Origin: Verrucomicrobia bacterium UBA1727
GTDB lineage: Bacteria; Verrucomicrobiota; Kiritimatiellia; RFP12; UBA1067
DNA: 7,554 nt
NCBI GenBank assembly: GCA_002315875.1
Contig: DCIL01000100.1
Location: forward strand, 1 to 7,554
Direction: 5' to 3'
Position numbers and translations under genes: made by a program. How positions within the stretch are numbered: position 1 is the first letter of the stretch; each line of letters opens with the position of its first letter. This document shows, piece after piece, positions 1 to 5,479 of the stretch. The notes below the pieces were generated by a model. The model was given only the letters and a program-made list of their open reading frames with translations. It was not told where the DNA came from and did not search any database.

Positions 1-707
1 ACCTGGAAGAAGAAGACGGACCTGATGCCGCGCGCCTTCATGTCATCGAGCGCGCCCGATCGCTTGAGCGCGGCGAGAAGTCCGCCGTGTCCGTCCGGCG
101 ACATGAAGACATGTCCCGGCTGATCGAGGATGATCTTTCCGTCCTTATCCATGCCCGGCCACATTCCCTGGGTGAAGAAGAAGACGTCCTTCGGATTGAG
201 ACCGAAGAAGTCGTTCTCCTCGAAGCAGCGCTGCGTCGCCTCGTCATTCGCCTCGCTCGTCATCACGTAGAACGGAATCGCCGCGCCGTAGCGGATCGAC
301 CGCGCCAGAATCTTGCGGGCGTGGAAATAGAAGAGCGGCGCACCGGTCACGGGGCCAATCGAGTAGCAACCCTTGGGGCCGTCATAGCCGAGGCGTGAAC
401 CCTGTCCGCCCGCCACCAGCAACGCGGCGACCCGACCGGCCTTGAGTTCCTTCTCGCCCGCGGCAACCGCCTTCGCGAGTGCGGCACCCTTCAACACCGC
501 CACCTTCGGCGCCTTGCCCTTGGAATTGTCGACCGCCGTCGTGCCCGCCTTGAGTGCGGACTGACAGCGCTTCACGCTCTTCGCGTCGATCTTCGCAATC
601 TGCTCCAGGAGCGCCTTCTGCTCCTGCTTGCCCAATTTCTTCCAATAGGCGAGGACGTGTTCCTGTCCGCACCCCTTCAGCATCTTTTCAGCTTCATTAA
701 GGTTCAT
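1..707 (-). CDS. UDP-N-acetylglucosamine/UDP-glucose pyrophosphorylase family protein (UAP1-like), 3' end cut off by window edge
   Basis: The N-terminal 235 codons are present and the rest lies beyond the left edge. Family members transfer UTP onto a sugar-1-phosphate, typically GlcNAc-1-P, to make UDP-sugars for wall and lipopolysaccharide synthesis in the cytoplasm. A helical N-terminal region of about 90 residues is followed by the nucleotide-binding signature LLVAGGQGSRLG at residues 96-107 and PKG at 111-113, the diagnostic L-x2-GGxGTRLG-x(n)-PKG motif of the UDPGP family. SPDGHGG at 203-209 matches the uridine/sugar-binding PDGxGG motif. Two in-frame ATGs compete (713 and 707). I chose 707 because AAAGGA lies 9 nt upstream of it but only 3 nt upstream of 713. 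It has its own promoter (739-767) and so is probably transcribed independently of the upstream operon. Family assignment is strong. GlcNAc versus Glc specificity cannot be read from this fragment. Confidence 0.9.
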   Translation of the reverse strand, partial: MNLNEAEKMLKGCGQEHVLAYWKKLGKQEQKALLEQIAKIDAKSVKRCQSALKAGTTAVDNSKGKAPKVAVLKGAALAKAVAAGEKELKAGRVAALLVAGGQGSRLGYDGPKGCYSIGPVTGAPLFYFHARKILARSIRYGAAIPFYVMTSEANDEATQRCFEENDFFGLNPKDVFFFTQGMWPGMDKDGKIILDQPGHVFMSPDGHGGLLAALKRSGALDDMKARGIRSVFFFQ

Positions 708-716
708 GATCATAAT

Positions 717-722
717 TCCTTT
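717..722 (-). promoter_or_regulatory. Shine-Dalgarno site (AAAGGA) of the UAP1-like gene
   Basis: On the minus strand AAAGGA is followed by ATT ATG ATC ATG. The spacing to the second ATG (707) is 9 nt and to the first (713) only 3 nt. This favours 707 as the functional start. Confidence 0.6.
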
Positions 723-738
723 GTTCTATTGACCGCAC

Positions 739-767
739 ATTATATCAGATCGCCGCCGCCCTTTCAA
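739..767 (-). promoter_or_regulatory. Sigma70-type promoter for the UAP1-like gene
   Basis: Read on the minus strand, a TTGAAA -35 box (767-762) is separated by exactly 17 bp from a perfect TATAAT -10 box (744-739). Transcription would start near 732, leaving a leader of about 25 nt with a ribosome-binding site. The -35 box overlaps the TGA stop codon of the upstream RAYT gene (766-764). This is the only strong promoter-like signal I found; the genes above it are packed without room for one. The intergenic stretch 708-763 holds little else, and I see no hairpin plus U-tract terminator in it. Confidence 0.75.
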
Positions 768-2173
768 ACGCCTGCCACCTTCCGAACCTCAGCATCGACA
801 TCATCGAGTTTGGCGCCCTTGTAGTCGATTTGAGTTGCGAAGTCACCGGCGATCAACTGGGCAATACGGTTTAAGACGAGTGCGTCGACACGCGTCATCA
901 CGCGCTCGGCTGGTTGATAGGGCCAACCAATCGGCGCGAGCATCAGAAGGTTACCAGCCGCGCAGGTCTCGAAGAGCTGGCCGCCTGGCTTGTAGAGTGG
1001 CGAGAAGCCCTTATTTGAAAGGGTGATCACGCGGTAACCGGCGGCAAACGCGCGGCGGGCGATTTCACGCTCACCCTGGCTGATACAAGGCGAGACAATG
1101 ACAGCGCCGTGTTTGGCAGCGTCGAGCGCCGCGTCAAGCTTCGCTGTAAACTCGGCCGTCTTGGTGGCTGGCGGCGCGTCTTTGAGAAGGTGGCCGCGCG
1201 CGTCACGGGCGTAGGCGAAGAAGCGCCGCGAAACCTGAACCTGATGAAACGCCGGACGAGACAAGAGAAAGTGATTGCCGATCGCCGAGAACAGACCGAC
1301 GACTGGCCCGCCCCACGGCGCGATATCGGGCGAGACGAAGTTAACGCGAAGATCGCGCGTCACCTTGAATAGCTCGGGGTTTTCGCGCTTGACGCCCAAT
1401 CGCCGCGGGTTGTCGCGCAAATAAGCGATCATCTTAGCGAGCTGGCCCTTATCGAAGAGAATGGTGTCAACAAAGCCGTCAGCCCAACGGGGAACACCGG
1501 CGGCCATCGCCGCCGGGGCCGAACTATCTGTCGCTTGGCCTTGCGAAGCCCCGACGCTTGCCGCGCCGTCTGGCCCTCGGCCCGACGGGGCCGAACTATC
1601 TATCTCTCGCCAGGCGATCGAGCAACCCGCCTTGAAACCTTGAATGATATCGCCCAACTTCTTTCGCCGGTTACGCGGCCCTTCGACCTCGCCAGGGCGC
1701 GTGAGCGGCAGCTGCTCTTTAACAAACAACACCCCGTGAAAATGATCAGGCATCAGCTGGCTCTCGATCAACTCGACATGAGGCCAGCGCGTCGCGATTT
1801 CGCGCCAACAGGCGATAACCGCCTCGCCAAAAGCCGATGGCTCAACCAGCCAGACCGCTTTATCAACCGGCCCTCTATCTGGCCCTCGGCCTTGCGAAGC
1901 CCCACCGCTCGTTGCGCCGTCTGGCTCTCGGCCCGACGGGGCCGAGTTTTCTCGCTTCACCAGCCGGCCCAGAATCGGCCGCCGCTCTTCGAGAACAATG
2001 GTGATCTCGTAGATACGACGCTGAGAATAGTCAAACCCCGGCAAGCGCCGCCCCATGTGGGGCTTCGTCTCGCGCTTAAACCGCCCTTCCTCATCGCGAA
2101 CCCAATTCGCCGATGCAAGGCCACCCACCTCGCAGACCCCGGCCCTTTCGTTCCTCTGTTCGCTAAGAATCAT
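764..2173 (-). CDS. REP-associated tyrosine transposase (RAYT, Y1/HUH family) with internal REP-like insertions and a C-terminal DprA/SLOG-like domain
   Basis: 469 residues, much longer than a usual RAYT (roughly 150-250). RAYTs are single-strand DNA HUH nucleases related to IS200/IS605 TnpA and are linked to the spread of REP palindromes. The core starts with RRLPGFDYSQ (42-51), a typical RAYT opening. It has the HUH motif as MPDHFHGVLF (141-150; metal-binding H144 and H146) and AYLRDNPRRLG (250-260), where Y251 is the candidate nucleophile, followed by a basic stretch. Residues 76-104 and 192-226 are Ser/Ala/Pro/Gly-rich segments encoded by palindromic DNA repeats. From about 290 to the end is a separate domain with a Rossmann-like pattern: GAVIVSPCISQGEREIAR (355-372), a YRVITLSNKGFSP strand-loop, KPGG and LLMLAPIGWPYQ. 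It resembles the DprA/LOG fold; this is fold-level inference. The gene starts 12 nt after the GH89 stop without a clear ribosome-binding site. Met40 (2056) is an alternative start just before the core. The reading frame is intact. Confidence 0.88.
   Translation of the reverse strand: MILSEQRNERAGVCEVGGLASANWVRDEEGRFKRETKPHMGRRLPGFDYSQRRIYEITIVLEERRPILGRLVKRENSAPSGREPDGATSGGASQGRGPDRGPVDKAVWLVEPSAFGEAVIACWREIATRWPHVELIESQLMPDHFHGVLFVKEQLPLTRPGEVEGPRNRRKKLGDIIQGFKAGCSIAWREIDSSAPSGRGPDGAASVGASQGQATDSSAPAAMAAGVPRWADGFVDTILFDKGQLAKMIAYLRDNPRRLGVKRENPELFKVTRDLRVNFVSPDIAPWGGPVVGLFSAIGNHFLLSRPAFHQVQVSRRFFAYARDARGHLLKDAPPATKTAEFTAKLDAALDAAKHGAVIVSPCISQGEREIARRAFAAGYRVITLSNKGFSPLYKPGGQLFETCAAGNLLMLAPIGWPYQPAERVMTRVDALVLNRIAQLIAGDFATQIDYKGAKLDDVDAEVRKVAGV
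1497..1516. repeat. Perfect 8-bp-stem palindrome inside the RAYT gene (REP-like hairpin)
   Basis: CCGGCGGC (1497-1504) and GCCGCCGG (1509-1516) are exact reverse complements around a CATC loop. The palindrome is followed on the plus strand by a 16-bp sequence (1514-1529) that recurs exactly at 1586-1601, next to the hairpin of repeat copy A. In the protein it encodes the Ala/Gly-rich SAPAAMAAGV segment (residues 218-227). It looks like a diverged or different palindrome at the edge of the repeat cluster. Confidence 0.7.
1537..1594. repeat. REP-like palindromic repeat, copy A (inside RAYT coding sequence)
   Basis: A 58-bp unit about 90% identical (52 of 58 positions by eye) to copy B at 1888-1945. 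It contains two inverted repeats: an imperfect stem with a bulged C (GGC-C-TT / GCG loop / AAGCC, 1537-1550), and a perfect 7-bp stem TCGGCCC / GACG loop / GGGCCGA (1577-1594). Stems with a bulge and paired hairpins are typical of REP/BIME elements. The unit is translated in the RAYT frame as a SAPSGRGPDGAASVGASQG segment (residues 194-212). Confidence 0.85.
1888..1945. repeat. REP-like palindromic repeat, copy B (inside RAYT coding sequence)
   Basis: Second copy of the 58-bp unit, in the same orientation and exactly 351 bp (117 codons) from copy A, so both are read in the same frame. It has the same bulged hairpin (1888-1901) and the GACG-loop hairpin, here with a perfect 8-bp stem CTCGGCCC / GGGCCGAG (1927-1946). 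It is translated as SAPSGREPDGATSGGASQG (residues 78-96). The sequences flanking the two copies are unrelated at protein level, so they look like separate insertions into two loops, not one duplicated piece of gene. Confidence 0.85.
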
Positions 2174-2185
2174 TACGCGACATCG

Positions 2186-4252
2186 TCAGCGGCCAATGAG
2201 GCGCGCGGCGAGGGCGAGGAGATCGCCGCGGGGGCGGACAGGCAAAGCCGTCGTTGGCGCCTCGCGGGCGAGACGGTCGAGTGTCTCTTTGCTATGCTCG
2301 GGTTCATCAAAGAACGCCTGCCAGCGCTTCGCGTAATAGCCGGAGAGGAGGCCCGAATACTGACGATGGGCATAATCATTGAGCGGAGAGACGGTGCCAG
2401 CGGTCCAGGTGGTGAGCATCCGCCGGAAGGCGCGCACGCCGCGTTCGCCCGCCACGCGGCGGATCTTCGCCTCGCGCACGTCAAGCCGGAAGTTGTCATC
2501 GCAGGCGAGGAGTTCGTCCATCTGCTCAATGAGCGCCAGGAACTTTTTCTGAGCCGACTTCTCCTTCAGCCGCGGCACCAGCGAGTTGGCGCGATCGGAA
2601 AGCACCTGGCGGACGAGATCAACGTAATCGAAGCGAAAGGTCGGAAGCGCAAGGAGGTCAGGACGCTCAATCGCCACCGCGTGATAGCGCCGCGCGGCGT
2701 TCTCGACATCGGACGGATTGTAATAGAGCGGACGATCGGTCGCCCAAGCCGAGGCCTTACGGACATTCCACGCCGGGCGTGCGCAGACGACGGACTCGTT
2801 GCATCCCTCCTGAATGCGGTCGACATGCCAGATCGAGCCCTTCAGAATCTCCATCGCCTCGACGAGCCGTGCATCGTCCGTTCCATAACGCCGCAAGGCA
2901 TAGTCCTTGAGCCACGCTTCCGCGGCGCCGCGTCCGCGAAGAAGATTCGGACGGAATACGAGATCGGTGAAAAGCTCATAGAACCACGGATTGGTATCGA
3001 TGCCCTCGGACTCCGCCGCATAGCCGACGAGCGTCTTGCCGTCCGCACCTTCCGCATGACGATGCAGATTCGCAAGAGCATCGTATCCGCCGTAGATGCC
3101 ATCGTTGTTTCCGAAATTGAGAAGTTCGCCCCAGACCCAGGTGAACGGACCAAAACTGCGCGGAAACTTTCCGCCGTTGGCCATGTTACGGTCGAGCACG
3201 ATGATGCGCGCATGGGACGGATCGAGTCCGTTGATGAGATCCTGCCGCGGAGCAGGTCCCCAACAGCTGATGCACCAGGTCACCCCAGGCACCGCGCGCT
3301 GCTGTTCGCGCTGTATGGCCGCGGCGATTGCGGGACAATTCACCTCGCTTGCGATTCCACCTTCGCTGAAGAGATTGCCGACGAAATACTTCGGATCGCT
3401 GATGCCGTAGACCTCGAAGAGCCGGCGATACCACAGCTTCGCAAGTTGCGAATAGGTCTTGGTTGTCGCGTCGAGGAGAATCGGACGCGTATAGGTTCCC
3501 GCCCAGAGTCCCTGTTCGAGCAGCCGCGCATCGGGATACTTCTCCTTCGTCAGCACCTGCCGCGCGCTGCCGGGCAAAAGTCCAGTAAAACCCTGAATCA
3601 TCGGCTCGATGCCGAGCGCGCGCATTTCGCGGACGATGAACCGTCCCACCCGCGCCTCGCGCTCAATCGCCTCATTGGGAACTGGAGCGCCCAGCGTCTC
3701 GAGTCCGCCGCAATTGGTCCATGAAATGGCAACCTCGTCCGAAATGTAGTCGGAAATCTGCTTCTCGCTGAATCCGGCATCGCGCAGGAAAAGCTGCCAG
3801 ACGCGAGAATTGCCGGTCACTACCAGCGCGGTGTTGTATCCGGAAAGCGCGAGACGATCGATGTTCGCTCGCCAGTCCTGCTCATCGTAGTAGGCAAAGG
3901 AATAGCTGAAGACGCAGTAGTTGTAGGCGTGAAGCTGGGGACGACTCCGCTCGACCTTGAGCGGCGCGGACGGAAGCGGCCAGACCTTGGGCACACGATT
4001 GCCCTGCCGACTGAAATGGCCTTTCGCAAGCTCGCGGATGTAGCGACCGAGCGCGGCGGAGGCCAGGTTCTCGCTCGGCGCGCGAACGCAAATCTTGCCG
4101 TCCGCGGCATCCACGACCGCCTCGCCGTCGCTTTTTACGAAGGTAAATTTCGCCGCGTTCTCCTTACCGGCGAAACGCTCAAGGACTCCGCGAGTAGCGG
4201 GGAAATCGCACACGCCGAGAACGGTGCAAAAGGCAAGAAGGAGAAAACTCAT
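2186..4252 (-). CDS. Divergent GH89 (NAGLU-like) alpha-N-acetylglucosaminidase family protein, probably exported
   Basis: 688 residues, the normal size for the family. GH89 enzymes release terminal alpha-linked GlcNAc with retention. Three expected regions follow in order: an N-terminal alpha/beta domain (about 17-95), a TIM barrel (about 106-435, opening YNYCVFSYSFAYYDEQDW) and a helical C-terminal domain containing CNESVVCARPAWNV (484-497) and DLVRQVLSDRAN. Candidate catalytic residues are E297 in NLFSEGG (family consensus DxFNE) and E416 in ESEGIDTNP (family consensus PEGIxQN). Several usually conserved positions differ: LLNFGNN replaces HNFGGN (377-383), GFTGLLPG replaces the GHVP loop (221-228), and the GPAFLAW stretch is not recognisable. 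The substrate may therefore not be plain alpha-GlcNAc. A short hydrophobic N-terminus (residues 2-14) suggests export, but it lacks the usual positive charges. It starts 9 nt after the oxidoreductase stop, and an in-frame TGA just upstream excludes a longer start. Confidence 0.9.
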   Translation of the reverse strand: MSFLLLAFCTVLGVCDFPATRGVLERFAGKENAAKFTFVKSDGEAVVDAADGKICVRAPSENLASAALGRYIRELAKGHFSRQGNRVPKVWPLPSAPLKVERSRPQLHAYNYCVFSYSFAYYDEQDWRANIDRLALSGYNTALVVTGNSRVWQLFLRDAGFSEKQISDYISDEVAISWTNCGGLETLGAPVPNEAIEREARVGRFIVREMRALGIEPMIQGFTGLLPGSARQVLTKEKYPDARLLEQGLWAGTYTRPILLDATTKTYSQLAKLWYRRLFEVYGISDPKYFVGNLFSEGGIASEVNCPAIAAAIQREQQRAVPGVTWCISCWGPAPRQDLINGLDPSHARIIVLDRNMANGGKFPRSFGPFTWVWGELLNFGNNDGIYGGYDALANLHRHAEGADGKTLVGYAAESEGIDTNPWFYELFTDLVFRPNLLRGRGAAEAWLKDYALRRYGTDDARLVEAMEILKGSIWHVDRIQEGCNESVVCARPAWNVRKASAWATDRPLYYNPSDVENAARRYHAVAIERPDLLALPTFRFDYVDLVRQVLSDRANSLVPRLKEKSAQKKFLALIEQMDELLACDDNFRLDVREAKIRRVAGERGVRAFRRMLTTWTAGTVSPLNDYAHRQYSGLLSGYYAKRWQAFFDEPEHSKETLDRLAREAPTTALPVRPRGDLLALAARLIGR

Positions 4253-4261
4253 ATTCGAAGA

Positions 4262-5479
4262 TCAGCCGTTGATTTCGATCATCGTGCCGCCGGCAAGACG
4301 ACTTCTTTCCGCGGCAAAACAGATGAGATGGCTCTGCAGCGCCTCTTCGGTCGTCTCACGGATCTCATTGGGATCGTTCCTCCGAAGGATGCGAATCATT
4401 TCGCTCACCAGATTGAAGTCACCACCGCCGTGGCGCGACTTGTTCGGAAGACGGTAATGAACGGGCACTCCGGTCTCGACCGAGTTGCCGTCAAAACGGG
4501 TGATGTCGAGATACGAACCGTCACCGATGATCTCACCGCGAGTGAGCGCGATGCGGGTAGTGCGCACGTTCTGCGAGGTGAAACCAGTCATCACGTGGCT
4601 CACGGTCGCGCCGCCTTCGAATTCCATATTGACGGTCTGATGATCGGGAACGTCATTGTCGGAACAGTAGACGCAGCGGCCGTACTCCGTCTCCTCGATG
4701 AGCTTCTGCATCGCCTCGCGCGAATGGTCCGCAAAGAGATACTTCAGCTCATCGTGATCGACGTACATGTTGCGGGCGGACCACACGCAGCGCTTCTCGA
4801 TGGCCGGGGGACAGTCCACACACTTGCACGCCGCGCCCTTGGGCATGTTCTCCTTGCGAAAGAGCTTGATGGATCCGAAGCTCTGGACCTTGCGACACTT
4901 CTTGCCCGAAAGCCACCACACGAAGAGATCGAGGTCGTGAGAGCACTTGGCGAGAATGATCGGCGAGGACTTTATCGAATTCGCCCAATTGCCGCGCACG
5001 TAGGAGTGGGCAACCTTCCAGAAGCCAGCGGACTCCTGGTGGGCGATGGAGACGACCTCACCGAGTTCTCCGGAATCGATCAGCGCCTTGATGTGCGCGT
5101 AATAGGCGGTGTAGCGGAGGACGTGTCCGATGATCACCAGCCGCTGGCAACGCACCGCAGTATCGATGACCTTGCGACATTCTTCCTCGGTCGGCGAAAT
5201 GGGCTTTTCCAGAAGAAGATGGTACCCCGCCTCAAGCGCCATCAGCGCCGGCTCGTAATGAAGTTTGTCCGGCATCGTGATCATCACGATATCGGCCTCG
5301 GGACGCTCTGCAAGGCAGTCCTTCCAGTCCTTCCAGTACTTCGGCGCGGCAATGACCTCGGCCTGCACCGGATCGGCCACGCCGACGATCTCGAGCTGAT
5401 CGGGATGGGCCTGCGCGTATTCGGCGTACGCGCGCCCGCGATAACCCGCCCCGAGAACGATCGCCTTGAGCTTTTTCAT
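4262..5479 (-). CDS. Gfo/Idh/MocA family NAD(P)-dependent oxidoreductase with inserted cysteine cluster
   Basis: 405 residues. Family members oxidise or reduce sugars, inositols and related polyols; some perform NAD-dependent glycoside cleavage through keto intermediates. The N-terminal Rossmann fold shows GAGYRGRA (10-17), VADP (34-37) and the EKPIS signature (91-95; K92 expected in the active site). AKCSHDLDLFVWW (177-189) corresponds to the substrate-site helix, with K178, H181 and D182. No signal peptide is visible, so it is probably cytoplasmic. Between residues 218 and 272 lies an insertion with C218, C220, C223, C231, C269 and C272 (CxCxxC...C...CxxC), followed by DNDVPDHQTVNMEF; the spacing suggests a metal-binding site. 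GGAGGG-like purine-rich sequence (GGAGGG) sits immediately upstream of ATG 5479. This start overlaps the preceding TGA by 4 nt (ATGA), indicating translational coupling with the TIM-barrel lipoprotein gene. Exact substrate unknown. Confidence 0.92.
   Translation of the reverse strand: MKKLKAIVLGAGYRGRAYAEYAQAHPDQLEIVGVADPVQAEVIAAPKYWKDWKDCLAERPEADIVMITMPDKLHYEPALMALEAGYHLLLEKPISPTEEECRKVIDTAVRCQRLVIIGHVLRYTAYYAHIKALIDSGELGEVVSIAHQESAGFWKVAHSYVRGNWANSIKSSPIILAKCSHDLDLFVWWLSGKKCRKVQSFGSIKLFRKENMPKGAACKCVDCPPAIEKRCVWSARNMYVDHDELKYLFADHSREAMQKLIEETEYGRCVYCSDNDVPDHQTVNMEFEGGATVSHVMTGFTSQNVRTTRIALTRGEIIGDGSYLDITRFDGNSVETGVPVHYRLPNKSRHGGGDFNLVSEMIRILRRNDPNEIRETTEEALQSHLICFAAERSRLAGGTMIEING

Noticed and set aside
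382..672. Minus-strand frame of 96 codons within the UAP1-like gene
   Set aside because: It is an alternative frame of the genuine UAP1-like reading frame, which carries the GGQGSRLG and PKG motifs; the product here is low-complexity Gly/Arg-rich.
714..763. Rho-independent terminator between RAYT and the UAP1-like gene
   Set aside because: The short GC-rich run lacks a stem-loop followed by a U-tract on the minus strand; the sequence is better explained as promoter.
1497..1946. CRISPR array
   Set aside because: The repeats are only two to three, 351 bp apart, palindromic and inside a coding frame, with no regular spacers or cas genes.
764..2173. RAYT as a decayed pseudogene because of its repeats and extra length
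   Set aside because: The frame is continuous, the HUH histidines and candidate Tyr are retained, and the repeats preserve frame, so an intact gene is more likely.
1535..3724. Long plus-strand open frame of 729 codons across RAYT and GH89
   Set aside because: It is antisense to two well-supported genes, has no recognisable motif or ribosome-binding site, and its composition (Arg/Ala-rich, irregular) is that of a reversed GC-rich coding frame.
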